From positions 62,001 to 126,000 of the forward strand of contig LMVO01000001.1 of assembly GCA_002287215.1 (NCBI GenBank): a stretch of 64,000 nucleotides of DNA, read 5' to 3'. The DNA is from Methanocorpusculum parvum (GTDB lineage Archaea > Halobacteriota > Methanomicrobia > Methanomicrobiales > Methanocorpusculaceae). The translations under genes were made by a program, and so were the position numbers. Of the stretch, positions 16,046 to 24,803 are shown in pieces (the first letter of the stretch is position 1; each line of letters opens with the position of its first letter). Below the pieces are notes generated by a model. It was given only the letters and a program-made list of their open reading frames with translations. It had not been told where the DNA came from and did not search any database.

Positions 16046-18292
16046 ATGAAAACAACTAAAATTATGGGAGCAATCCTTGCAGTTTTCCTTGCACTGGCAC
16101 TCTTTGCCGGAGCAGGTGCTGCAGTAGCTTACATTGCACCTGTAGATGGTTCAGTTGACACTGCAGAGATTATCTATCTTTATGATGGAAGCGGTACTGT
16201 TCTGAACACCATCTTCCCAGGTAGAATTACTGCCGATGTTGTAGGAACTCATGAGGGTACCTATAAAAACGCAGCTGCAACAAATACTTATCAGGTTTTC
16301 TACCCGAAAACAACCTTAAATGTCTATCTTACCGGCACGGGTACATCTGTAGCCGACAAGAAGGTCCTTATTGGTCAGGTTCTTGACTTTGCTGTTGCAA
16401 GTAACATCGTTGGCCAGCCAGCTAGTGTTGGGTTCTATGGGTACAAATTCTCATTCACCACTCCGGCAGGCGGAACAACAAATACGTTTGGTACATACAC
16501 AGGTGCAACCTCCACTGTTACTGGTATAACTGTTGTTAACCCAACTGGTTCAGAAACTGGTGCTTGGAAGGTAGTTGCTGAGATCACTGGCATGTCTACG
16601 TATGCATCCAGCACATACAAGAAGTCCAACGTTATTTCATTCACGTATGGCGAAACAGTGGCCGCATCGATCACTGCTTCGAAGGATAAAATCGTTCTTG
16701 GTGAATCAACACTGTTAACGTTCAAAGGCACCCCTGCTGAAACCGTAACCGTAACCGTCACTGGCGGAAATGGTATTACTGTCCACCCCGGTCAGTCCGG
16801 CGTAACTGCAGCTCCAGGTATTGTTACTACATTTACCGTCACTCTTAACAACAACGGTGTCCGCACCGTTCAGATCGACACTGCTGGATCAGACATTAAG
16901 ACATACACATTCGCTGGTGCATTCCCCGTAACAGCTACAACTGCAAAAGCAAAAGTAACTGTTGAGGAAGGAAAGGTAACTCTCACCGCAGGTAAGGATG
17001 CCTACTATGTTGGAGATGAGATCACTCTCTCAGGAACCTCCACTGGTGGTAACCAGGTCTACCTTTATATTAAAGGAACCAACAAGAAAATAGCCAGCCT
17101 TGGTGCAGCTCCAGTTCCAGCCCCGGTCTTTAACCCGGCAGGCGGATACCTCAATGTTCTTGGCGGCGCAACCTTTGTGACTGTCAAATCCGATGACACA
17201 TGGGAAAAGAAGATCACTCTCCCAGTTGGATTCGATGCAGGAACCTATACTGTCTATGCATCTTCAACTCTGATCTCATCAGACGTTCCTGAATTTACAA
17301 ATGATGTAGATGCAGCAACCTTATCACTCCCGCTGAAACAGCCATTCCTTACTGCAACCGCAGAATCGTCCGTTGTTGCACAGGGTGATAAAATCAAGAT
17401 CACCGGAACTGCAGAAGCTGCAGGCGCCGGTCTTATGTACTACGTCTTTGGTACAAACTACTTCTCTACTGGACCTATCACCGTTGAAGATGATGCTTCC
17501 TATGAAGTAGAAATCGCAACCACAGCTCTTGATGCAGGCCAGTACTTCGTTGTTGTCCAGCACCCGATGTACGACGGTGTTTACAACGTTGCACCGTTCT
17601 TAGACTCAGCTGTAGGTGCTGTTCCTGTCAACTACGCAATTGTTTACAACAGCCAGGGTGCCGCAGCTGTAACAGCTACTAGCCCTGTATTTGTCGCAGC
17701 TCCGAATGCCATTCTGTTCTACACACTGGATCGCCAGAGCTCCAATGCTGCAGAAGCACTTTGCCAGCAGCTTGACAATCAGAACATGGATGATATCTAC
17801 GTGAAACTCACATTCATCGTTGCTCAGAAGACCCTGACCATGAACCCGGTTTCTGATGTTACCAAGGGCTCCGCTCTTAAGGTATCAGGTACCACCAATG
17901 CCAAAGCAGGCGAAACTGTAACTGTTGATGTTCTCTCAACTGCATTCACTGCAATTGACAAGAGCAGTGTAAACTCCGCTTCCTTCATCAGCCTTACTAC
18001 TAAGGTCGTTAAGGGCGCAGATGGCGTCAACACCTGGGAAGTCACCTTCGACACTACCGGATTAAATGTTGACTCATACACTCTTCAGGCAATTATGGGT
18101 ACTCAGACTACCTCCACGACCTTCAAAGTCCTCGAGGCAGCCGCAACTGCAACTGCAACTGCAACTGCAACCAAGACTGCAACTGCAACTGCAACCGCAA
18201 CTGCAACCCCGACCACGACCCCCGGCTTTGGTGCATTCCTTGCACTCGCCGGCCTTGGCGCTGTCGCAGTTCTCGTCCTCCGCCGCGACTAA
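16046..18292 (+). CDS. S-layer protein with PGF-CTERM anchor
   Basis: A 748-residue exported protein and likely the main cell-surface protein. It has a signal peptide (KIMGAILAVFLALALFAGAGAA), then several beta-sandwich repeats rich in Thr/Val/Gly, for example SITASKDKIVLGESTLLTFKG and TLTAGKDAYYVGDEITLSG. A Thr-Ala run ((TA)n) comes before TPGFGAFLALAGLGAVAVLVLRRD, the PGF-CTERM signal cut by archaeosortase A and replaced by a lipid. The repeats resemble those of Methanomicrobiales S-layer proteins. A strong ribosome-binding site, separate promoter and 3' hairpin terminator indicate a single highly expressed gene. Confidence 0.88.
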   Translation: MKTTKIMGAILAVFLALALFAGAGAAVAYIAPVDGSVDTAEIIYLYDGSGTVLNTIFPGRITADVVGTHEGTYKNAAATNTYQVFYPKTTLNVYLTGTGTSVADKKVLIGQVLDFAVASNIVGQPASVGFYGYKFSFTTPAGGTTNTFGTYTGATSTVTGITVVNPTGSETGAWKVVAEITGMSTYASSTYKKSNVISFTYGETVAASITASKDKIVLGESTLLTFKGTPAETVTVTVTGGNGITVHPGQSGVTAAPGIVTTFTVTLNNNGVRTVQIDTAGSDIKTYTFAGAFPVTATTAKAKVTVEEGKVTLTAGKDAYYVGDEITLSGTSTGGNQVYLYIKGTNKKIASLGAAPVPAPVFNPAGGYLNVLGGATFVTVKSDDTWEKKITLPVGFDAGTYTVYASSTLISSDVPEFTNDVDAATLSLPLKQPFLTATAESSVVAQGDKIKITGTAEAAGAGLMYYVFGTNYFSTGPITVEDDASYEVEIATTALDAGQYFVVVQHPMYDGVYNVAPFLDSAVGAVPVNYAIVYNSQGAAAVTATSPVFVAAPNAILFYTLDRQSSNAAEALCQQLDNQNMDDIYVKLTFIVAQKTLTMNPVSDVTKGSALKVSGTTNAKAGETVTVDVLSTAFTAIDKSSVNSASFISLTTKVVKGADGVNTWEVTFDTTGLNVDSYTLQAIMGTQTTSTTFKVLEAAATATATATATKTATATATATATPTTTPGFGAFLALAGLGAVAVLVLRRD
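18143..18207 (+). repeat. Hexanucleotide (GCAACT) tract inside the S-layer gene
   Basis: GCAACT and one-base variants repeat about ten times and encode the Ala-Thr linker before the PGF-CTERM signal. The DNA-level regularity exceeds what the protein requires, since Thr and Ala codons elsewhere in the gene vary. Confidence 0.75.
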
Positions 18293-18375
18293 ATTCTTCT
18301 GAAGAATTTTAACGGCTAAGACAGATTTGTGTCCCACCCGGGGCACAAATCCCCAAATTTTCCAAAAAGGCTTTT
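18291..18375 (+). terminator. Hairpins and T-tract downstream of the S-layer gene
   Basis: The stop codon runs into the palindrome AAATTCTTC/GAAGAATTT (18291-18309). It is followed by GATTTGTG/CACAAATC and a T-run near 18370. This fits termination or mRNA 3'-end protection. Confidence 0.5.
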
Positions 18376-18471
18376 TTGCAGATTTTGTATTCTGGATATG
18401 CGGGTATATTTTCCTTGATGTGGCTGCTTCTCACTCTAGGCATTACTCAGCAAGATCAGATTCATCTGATT

Positions 18472-18553
18472 TACACGGACGATATTCTCATGTTCCACAC
18501 CTTATCGCCTCTTTCCCCTATTGAATCAGCATCAACACTGGGGAACTCCTATT
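18472..18553 (-). mobile_element. TAGGAGTT repeat element, degenerate inverted copy
   Basis: Read on the minus strand it starts TAGGAGTTCCCCAGTGTTGA and continues with AAGAGGCGATAAGGTGTGGAACATGAGA, aligning with the 89-bp element at about two thirds of positions. It stands head to head with the copy at 18558, four bases away. Confidence 0.5.
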
Positions 18554-18557
18554 TGAA

Positions 18558-18835
18558 TAGGGCTTATGCGGTGTTATCCTCAATTCAATTCAGGAAGGGT
18601 ATTACTGGGTGTGGAAACATGAAGAAAAACAAACCGCGAATCGGCGCGAACCGCAAATCAGAGATTTGCTCTCCGCTTCGGGTCTTCGACCCTCGCTTGA
18701 ATCCGCCCATCGGGCGAGGCGAATCGGATTTGCTGTTCCTCACTTGAACACGGCGGGTCTTATCGTCCCGCCGGTTCATCCCTCATCGGGAGCGTTCGGG
18801 CAAATCCTGTCGGCGCCCCTGCGCCTCCCGTGAGG
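18558..18835 (+). mobile_element. TAGGGCTTATGCGG repeat element, long copy with internal hairpins
   Basis: Left part: TAGGGCTTATGCGGTGTTA, CTCAATTCAATTC, GTGTGGAAACATGA, CAAACCGCGAATCGGCGCG. Then hairpins GCAAATC/GATTTGC, GGGTC/GACCC and CGCCC/GGGCG, then GAATCGGATTTGCTGTTCCT, hairpin GGCGGGTC../..GTCCCGCC, and CATCGGGAGCGTTCGGGCAA. The right part matches the inverted copy at 18945 nearly exactly, except that the hairpin stems differ. No gene is visible. Confidence 0.65.
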
Positions 18836-18944
18836 GAGAGATTCATTGAGCAGTTCTTAATCTGAATAATATCCATTTTACTGACAATTACAACATATAA
18901 TCATGACATAAGATCAAGAGGCAAATCAATAATGGGAGCCGCTG

Positions 18945-19186
18945 GGGCGGCGACAGGATTTGCCCGAACGCTCCCGATGAAGGGATGAGCAAGATAGCGA
19001 AGCTGGATTGCGAAAGTGAGGAACAGCAAATCCGATTCTGGGAGCAAGCCATCGGCTTGCGGGATTTGCGCCGATTCGCGGTTGGTTTTTTCTCTTGTGT
19101 CTAGATTAATGCCGTACACGAAATCGAAGTACATCTCATAAGGACTTCAGTTTTTTTTCGGTTGAGAGCACACCGCGTAACTCCTA
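18945..19186 (-). mobile_element. TAGGAGTTACGCGG repeat element, long inverted copy
   Basis: Read on the minus strand it begins TAGGAGTTACGCGGTGTGCT. It diverges internally, then regains CCAACCGCGAATCGGCGC, hairpin GCAAGCC/GGCTTGC, GAATCGGATTTGCTGTTCCT and CATCGGGAGCGTTCGGGCAA. With the copy at 18558 it forms a large imperfect inverted repeat around about 100 bases of AT-rich unique sequence (18840-18940). Confidence 0.65.
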
Positions 19187-19282
19187 TTAGAATTCAACGC
19201 ACCCTTTTTTTCTTCACAAACCTCCTGTCTCCTCTCCAAAAGAATCGTCACATCGATACAAAAAACCAAACATACCATCACC

Positions 19283-19474
19283 GCCCCGCACTCGCAAACA
19301 TTCTGTCTGCTCGACTGAGGACGCCACTTCGTGGCCTCCCGTACTCGCAAACATTCTGTTTGCTCAGCTAAGATCGCCGTCTACGCCGTCGATCCGCACT
19401 CGCAAGCCATCGTCGTTCGCTCTCGCTCCCTCCGTAACTTGCTCGACTGAGGACGCCACTTCGTGGCGTCCCGT
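19283..19474 (-). repeat. Hairpin-module repeat, three tandem units (copy d)
   Basis: On the minus strand three modules follow each other. Two have first hairpin GACGCCAC/GTGGCGTC and linker CTCAGTCGAG; the middle one has GATCGACGGC..GGCGATC and CTTAGCTGAG. Second hairpins are CAAACA/TGTTTG or longer. Each ends CGAGTGCGG or CGAGTACGGG. They occupy the upstream region of the AMP phosphorylase gene, and no gene is visible between 18293 and 19514. Confidence 0.7.
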
Positions 19475-19514
19475 CACAAAATCCTTATCCTTTCCCAACC
19501 AAAAGAGAATCATT

Positions 19515-21032
19515 ATGAACCTCATCCTTGATATCATCGACATATCAACTCCCGTTATTCTTCTCAACGACATCGATGCCCGGCAAATAGGTGTTCTGGA
19601 AGGAGATCGGGTCACCATCACCCGCATAAAATCCAAACACACTATTGCCGCCCCCGTCTCCATCACAAAAACCCTCACCAGCCAGGGAACTGCCACCGTA
19701 TCTCTCGGAACCAACAACGCACTCGACGGAGAAAAGGGAGATGAAATTGAGATCCGTGCGGCCTCCCGTCCCTCCTCCATCGCCTTCATCCGCAAAAAAA
19801 TGGACGGAGGCAAATTCACCCGCGAAGAAACGGCCGCCATCATCTCCGACATGTCATCCAACGTACTCTCTCCATCTGAGATCACCGCCTACATCACCGC
19901 CGCCTACATCAACGGCCTTGACATGGACGAAGTCGAATTCCTCACCCGTGAGATGGTCGCCTCAGGCGAACAGATCACCTTCTCGAAAAAACCCGTCGTC
20001 GACAAACACTCCATCGGCGGCGTTCCCGGAAACAAAATCACCCTCCTTGTTGTCCCCATCATCGCCTCAGCCGGTCTCCTCATCCCCAAAACCAGCTCAC
20101 GTGCCATCACTGGAGCCGGCGGGACCGCCGACCTCATGGAAGCACTCGCTCCAGTCGCTTTTTCGGCATCTGAAATCAAAACAATGACCGAAAAAGCCGG
20201 CGGCGTCATCGTCTGGGGCGGATCAACCAACATTGCTCCTGCCGACGACATGATCGTCACCTACGAATATCCGCTCAAAATCGACGCAAGGGGTCAGATG
20301 CTTGCAAGCATCATGGCAAAAAAACTTGCCGTCGGATCCGACACCTGCGTAATCGACATCCCGATCGGTCCCGGCACAAAAATCCCTGACGAAGCAGAAG
20401 GCCGCATACTTGCAAACGAACTCATCACCCTCGGAAACCGTCTCGGGATCAGAGTGGAATGCGCCGTCACCTTCGGCGGCTCTCCCATCGGCAGAAACAT
20501 CGGCGTCAACCTCGAAGTCTCCGAAGCTCTCAGCATCCTCGAAGGAAAACGGGGCGCCAACTCCCTTGTCCAGAAAAGCGTCGCCATAGCCGGCATCGCG
20601 CTCGAAATGACCGGCAAATCCGGCTCAGGAACCGGCTCGGACGCTGCCTACGACCAGATCAAAAAAGGAAAAGCCCTCAAAAAAATGCTCGACATCATCG
20701 AGATCCAGGGCGGCGACCCCAAAGTCAAATCGACCGACTTCCCCGTCGGTGAACACACCTTTGTTGTACCTGCAGCTTCAGACGGCTACGTGGTCTCCAT
20801 CAAAAACCAGGCCCTCATCAGCATTGCCCGGACAGCCGGATCCCCGGTAGATCACGGCGCCGGTCTCCATCTCCACAAAAAACCCGGGGAATATGTCAAA
20901 CGCGGCGAACCTCTCCTCACCATCTACGCCGAACGCGGCTGGCGTCTTACCCGGGCCGTCGAAGAAGCAAGAACCACCTACCCCGTCCTTGTCGAAGGCA
21001 TGCTTCTCGAACGCATCTCGAGCAACCGATGA
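19515..21032 (+). CDS. deoA: AMP phosphorylase (archaeal thymidine phosphorylase family)
   Basis: A 505-residue protein. An N-terminal archaeal extension of about 85 residues precedes the phosphorylase core, with [20 protein letters not shown] (about 167-186), [20 protein letters not shown] (about 196-215) and [17 protein letters not shown] (about 233-249). The family phosphorolyses AMP to adenine and ribose 1,5-bisphosphate. Known partners, an R15P isomerase and form III RuBisCO, are not in this window. Thymidine phosphorylase is the common automatic annotation; length and the N-terminal domain favour AMP phosphorylase. Confidence 0.85.
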   Translation: MNLILDIIDISTPVILLNDIDARQIGVLEGDRVTITRIKSKHTIAAPVSITKTLTSQGTATVSLGTNNALDGEKGDEIEIRAASRPSSIAFIRKKMDGGKFTREETAAIISDMSSNVLSPSEITAYITAAYINGLDMDEVEFLTREMVASGEQITFSKKPVVDKHSIGGVPGNKITLLVVPIIASAGLLIPKTSSRAITGAGGTADLMEALAPVAFSASEIKTMTEKAGGVIVWGGSTNIAPADDMIVTYEYPLKIDARGQMLASIMAKKLAVGSDTCVIDIPIGPGTKIPDEAEGRILANELITLGNRLGIRVECAVTFGGSPIGRNIGVNLEVSEALSILEGKRGANSLVQKSVAIAGIALEMTGKSGSGTGSDAAYDQIKKGKALKKMLDIIEIQGGDPKVKSTDFPVGEHTFVVPAASDGYVVSIKNQALISIARTAGSPVDHGAGLHLHKKPGEYVKRGEPLLTIYAERGWRLTRAVEEARTTYPVLVEGMLLERISSNR

Positions 21033-21056
21033 ACTAATAGGAGTTGACCGCAAAAG

Positions 21057-22241
21057 ATGAATATAATGATAAAGCGTATCCTTGCAGTACTTCTCCTCCT
21101 TCTTTTTTTATGCGGTCCCGTCTCCGCCGTCTCCACTACCTTAACGGTAAATGTGTTTGACAACAATGCAAACTACGACCCGGTCAGCGGAGCACACGTC
21201 GTCATTACAAAAGGAACGGTCACCAACACCCTCTACACAAATGTCAACGGAGCCGCCCACTTCTCCGAAGTTGAATACGGCGGGGTCTACACCCTCTCAG
21301 TTATCAAATCAGGCTACATCTCCCAGACGAAAACCATCACCATCAGTACAATGCCGAGAAGCGAGTCCGTCTATCTCGTCTCGGAAACACCCGTCTCCAT
21401 CAAGATCACCGATGAAAACGGCGCAGCGGTCGCCGGAGCGGTAATAAACATAGACGGAAAAGCGTCAGGCACAACCAACAGCGCCGGACTTCTGCACGTC
21501 GGCATCGAAAAAGGGTCGTATCACCTGATCGAAGTCACTGCCGGATCGTATGATCCCTACAGTTCATCACAGTACATCGGCACAGACCAGACCTCTCTGA
21601 CGATACCTCTCACCACCTCCCGGTTAACGCCGCTGATCCTTATCTACAATGAAGCGAAGCTTCCCGTCTCCGGAGCCGCCGTCTATCTCAATAAAAAGAT
21701 CGCCGCTTACTCGGACTCCTACGGGCGTGCTCAGCTTCCAACCTGCACATCAGGAAACTATACGCTGACCATTGAAAAAGAGGGATACGTATCAAACGAA
21801 CAGGCGCTTTATCTCACCTCTGCCGATCCCGATATCATCATCGAACTTGCCTACGCCGTTGTTCCTCTCACGATTCTGGTGACTGCTCATGAAAAACCGG
21901 TTTCCGGGGCGATCGTCTACTTCGACAAAACTGCAGCCGGCCTCACCTCCCTCAACGGAACCTACACATCCAACATCAAACCCGGAACAACGCTTGTGCT
22001 TTCCGCGTCTGCCGAAGGATACACCGGAACCGATCTCACCTACCTTGTCCGTGCCGATACGGACAACAAAGTCACTCTCACCTTATCGGAGAATCTGCCG
22101 ACCACGTTCATCGGCATTGCTGCTCTTGGCATCATCATTGTGATCCTTCTCCTGATCCTCGTTACCGCCGGAAAAAGACACCGGACAAAAAAATCCGGAA
22201 AATCCCGTTCGCCTGCATCAGGCAGAAAGGATTCACTGTGA
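21057..22241 (+). CDS. Exported surface protein with four carboxypeptidase-regulatory-like repeats
   Basis: A 394-residue protein with a signal peptide (RILAVLLLLLFLCGPVSAV). Four repeats of about 80 residues follow, each opening VxGAxVxI/YxxK and closing with a YxLxVxKxGY motif (near residues 40, 125, 205 and 285). A single membrane helix (GIAALGIIIVILLLILVTAG, about 350-370) and a basic cytoplasmic tail end the protein. Such PEGA-like repeats are common in archaeal cell-surface proteins and suggest an adhesive or structural role. A weak ribosome site (TAGGAG) precedes it; an in-frame ATG three codons later is an alternative start. Confidence 0.8.
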   Translation: MNIMIKRILAVLLLLLFLCGPVSAVSTTLTVNVFDNNANYDPVSGAHVVITKGTVTNTLYTNVNGAAHFSEVEYGGVYTLSVIKSGYISQTKTITISTMPRSESVYLVSETPVSIKITDENGAAVAGAVINIDGKASGTTNSAGLLHVGIEKGSYHLIEVTAGSYDPYSSSQYIGTDQTSLTIPLTTSRLTPLILIYNEAKLPVSGAAVYLNKKIAAYSDSYGRAQLPTCTSGNYTLTIEKEGYVSNEQALYLTSADPDIIIELAYAVVPLTILVTAHEKPVSGAIVYFDKTAAGLTSLNGTYTSNIKPGTTLVLSASAEGYTGTDLTYLVRADTDNKVTLTLSENLPTTFIGIAALGIIIVILLLILVTAGKRHRTKKSGKSRSPASGRKDSL

Positions 22242-22292
22242 TATTTTCTATAAACATTATATCTTTGCAAGGGGAATAATACAAACATACAG

Positions 22293-24230
22293 ATGCGGGC
22301 GTTACTAATAGGAGTCGGAGGTGCGGGATGCCGGATCGTTGAGACGTTGGCACGTCAGGATGCCAAAAGCGGCGTGAAAAGCGTCCGCTCATATGCCTTT
22401 GACTCGGATCGCGATCTCATCAACCGGCTCACCGGGATCCCGGCAGCCAACCGGACCGTATTAACGCCCATCGACCCGGTGAAAGAAGTGTACGATCGCG
22501 GTTCTGATTTTGACACCGGGCATCTCGCCAGCTGTTTTCAGGATGCGGGAGTCGACGAAGTCGACGCGATTTTTGTATGTGCCGGACTTGGCGGCAGAAT
22601 GGCCGAGCTTGTGCCGGATTTTGTCAACCAGCTCAGCGCCGCATTTCCCGATCCGGTTTTTACGATTCTGACCCTTCCTGGAAGAAACGAAGGGATCAAA
22701 GTCTCCGCCCATGCCTCCGAGACGCTCGCCGCCATCCGGAAAGTTACGAGCGCTTCTCTGCTCTTCGACAACGAAACCTGGTATACCAAGATCACCCAGG
22801 ACATCTCCCTCGCTGCGGAAAAGGATCCGGCAGCTTCGAAACCAACGATCGAACAGCTCTACGCCCGGCTGAATGAGGATCTTGCTGCCAGAGTTGGCCT
22901 GCTTCTTCGTGCAGGCGAGTTCGGCCTCAGAGGCGTTGAGTCTGCCGAAGTAGTTTTGGATGCCGGAGAGATCCTGAACACTCTCACCGGCATGGATCTG
23001 GTATCCATCGGCTATGCGGTGGAAAAACTGCCGACCGCCTGGTCGAGTTTCATGAAACGACTGAGAGTCGAGGAGTATCTCCTCAATGAAGGCCATCTTC
23101 GGACCTCCCGTATCGTGGAACTTGCAAAAAAAGCGGTGTATGAGGAGGTCTCGGTCCCCTGCGATCTCACCTCGGCAGAAAAAGCTCTGATCCTCATCTC
23201 CGGCCCCTCAAAGGAACTCTCTATGAAAGGATTCCAGACCGTGCGAAAATGGATCGACCGCAGCATTCGCGGGCTTGAGATGCGTGCCGGCGACTATCCG
23301 GTCAAATCCACGAAATTTGTTGGTGTCATCATCGTTCTTGCCGGCATACAAAATGTTCCCCGGGTCGCCGAACTTGATGAGATACGGATGGTCTATCAAG
23401 CAGAGCAGAACAAAGTCTATGGTTGTGAAGAGATCGAAACATCCGATATCCCTCTTCTGGCAATGGCAAAGGACGAGGTCATCTTCGAAGATGACCTGGT
23501 CGATCTTGGACAACTGCCGCAGGGATCGGACGGATATGGGGAACATGGTGATTTTATGGAATATGCAGACGAGGATATTTTTGAAGAACGCATCGCAGTA
23601 GAATCTACACCCGACCAGGAGGACGATCTTTTTGAGATCGAGCCGGTGATCATCCGGGCAAAAACTCCGGCAGCGGCCCCTCCCAAAAAACAATCTCCAA
23701 AGAAAAAAGATCCGCAGATCGCTGTCGGCGCTGCGAAAAAAACACAAAAGATCGATACCAGCATCCCTCTTCCGAAACGTGACAAGAAGGAGGACGGCGT
23801 TCTTTCAGGCAAGGCAAATGTCGGCGGTAATGACAAACCCCGGGAGACGTATGACGGCGGAAAAATTTCTGCGGCCGGACCGGCGAAAAGATCTGAAAGA
23901 TCGTCATCAGGAGTTCTGGAAGGTTCGGTAATGAAAATGGCTTCTCAGCAGCGCCCGAAGGAGACTGACGGGCAGATCCGGATGGCTGATACCCGGCGGC
24001 CGAAGGAAGCGGACGAACAGATCCGGATGTCATCATACGCACGCCCTAATGACACCGTCGGATCGGTAAAGGCCGGAAGTTCCAAACGGGCAAAGGATGA
24101 CTCTGCAGATATTAAAATGTCAAAGACCAGGGTCGCAAAAGATGTCGACCAGCCGATCCGCGTGACCTCGATCCCTCTTCCAAAAAACATCGACGGAAAA
24201 GTGGAAGCAAAGAAAAAAAAGCAGATCTGA
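22293..24230 (+). CDS. Divergent FtsZ/tubulin-family protein with repeat-rich C-terminal tail
   Basis: 645 residues. Residues 1-400 follow the FtsZ fold: T1 loop GVGGAGCRIVETL (about 7-19), an FtsZ-like DAGEILNTLTGMDLVSIGYA segment (about 224-243) and a C-terminal domain EKALILISGPSKELSM..VIIVLAG. The GTPase signature GGGTGSG is replaced by AGLGGRMAE (about 97-105), so hydrolysis may be lost. A charged tail of about 240 residues follows, ending in six exact-length 15-residue repeats (RPKxxDxxIRM type). It is not a normal FtsZ; a cytoskeletal or scaffold role is an inference. A TATA-like stretch lies at about 22249. Confidence 0.75.
   Translation: MRALLIGVGGAGCRIVETLARQDAKSGVKSVRSYAFDSDRDLINRLTGIPAANRTVLTPIDPVKEVYDRGSDFDTGHLASCFQDAGVDEVDAIFVCAGLGGRMAELVPDFVNQLSAAFPDPVFTILTLPGRNEGIKVSAHASETLAAIRKVTSASLLFDNETWYTKITQDISLAAEKDPAASKPTIEQLYARLNEDLAARVGLLLRAGEFGLRGVESAEVVLDAGEILNTLTGMDLVSIGYAVEKLPTAWSSFMKRLRVEEYLLNEGHLRTSRIVELAKKAVYEEVSVPCDLTSAEKALILISGPSKELSMKGFQTVRKWIDRSIRGLEMRAGDYPVKSTKFVGVIIVLAGIQNVPRVAELDEIRMVYQAEQNKVYGCEEIETSDIPLLAMAKDEVIFEDDLVDLGQLPQGSDGYGEHGDFMEYADEDIFEERIAVESTPDQEDDLFEIEPVIIRAKTPAAAPPKKQSPKKKDPQIAVGAAKKTQKIDTSIPLPKRDKKEDGVLSGKANVGGNDKPRETYDGGKISAAGPAKRSERSSSGVLEGSVMKMASQQRPKETDGQIRMADTRRPKEADEQIRMSSYARPNDTVGSVKAGSSKRAKDDSADIKMSKTRVAKDVDQPIRVTSIPLPKNIDGKVEAKKKKQI
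23952..24221 (+). repeat. Six tandem 45-bp repeats encoding 15-residue units
   Basis: The units read RPKETDGQIRMADTR, RPKEADEQIRMSSYA, RPNDTVGSVKAGSSK, RAKDDSADIKMSKTR, VAKDVDQPIRVTSIP and LPKNIDGKVEAKKKK. All are 15 residues without gaps. More decayed copies appear to precede them (IPLPKRDKKEDG, KPRETYDGGKI). Confidence 0.85.
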
Positions 24231-24235
24231 TCTTT

Positions 24236-24658
24236 TCACTCTTCCAGAACAAATCCTTCTGCTTTTTTCTGTTCAGCGGGTTTAGGTTCCATGTGGATGT
24301 GGATCGGGCATCCCTCTTCAGCATGTCCGCCGTTTTTGATCACCCATGTAAGAAGCGGGATCAGAAGTTCGCGCAGCTCCCATCCCGTGACGGTCAGATA
24401 ATATCTGACGGCAGGGGGGCTGGTGTCCAATATTCTGCGGTCGATCAGGTTTCTTTCTTCCAAATCTCTCAGGGTCACCGAAAGGGTTTTTGAACTGACG
24501 TTGCCCAGTTCGCGCTTCAGCTCATTAAATCCTGCACACCCTGAGTTTCCTATCACTGCGATGATCATGAGTGCCCATTTTTTACTGATCGTGTCAAGTA
24601 TTCCATGCATCGGGCAAAAACATACGGTCGTGTGATCAGATTTTTCCAGCTTCTCCAT
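24236..24658 (-). CDS. HxlR-family transcriptional regulator
   Basis: A 140-residue winged-helix protein of the HxlR type: CPMHGILDTISKKWALMIIAVIG (about 13-35), FNELKRELGNVSSKTLSVTLRDLEERNLI (about 42-70) and VRYYLTVTGWELRELLIPL (about 82-100). The conserved early cysteine of the family is present (CFCP). An acidic/His tail (CPIHIHMEPKPAEQ) extends past the fold. I start at ATG 24658, the usual start point, rather than 24697. It converges on the FtsZ-like gene. Target genes are unknown. Confidence 0.85.
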   Translation of the reverse strand: MEKLEKSDHTTVCFCPMHGILDTISKKWALMIIAVIGNSGCAGFNELKRELGNVSSKTLSVTLRDLEERNLIDRRILDTSPPAVRYYLTVTGWELRELLIPLLTWVIKNGGHAEEGCPIHIHMEPKPAEQKKAEGFVLEE

Positions 24659-24803
24659 GTGTTCATGATACGATCCGCCCTGTAATAAAAGTAACACTAA
24701 GTTTCCAAAAGAAACCCCGGTGTCCAGATGCTTTCACGCGGTCTGTGGTATGAGATGATGCATGAGATTATTTATCCAATAGTATATACTATGATAGAGC
24801 AGT

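Noticed and set aside
18327..18779. Several reading frames of 60-120 codons between the S-layer and AMP phosphorylase genes.
   Set aside because: They run through the repeat elements and hairpins, overlap on both strands and have no ribosome sites.
19283..19474. A CRISPR array, because of the regular repeated units.
   Set aside because: Units are palindromic modules of unequal length with no unique spacers, and no cas genes are near.
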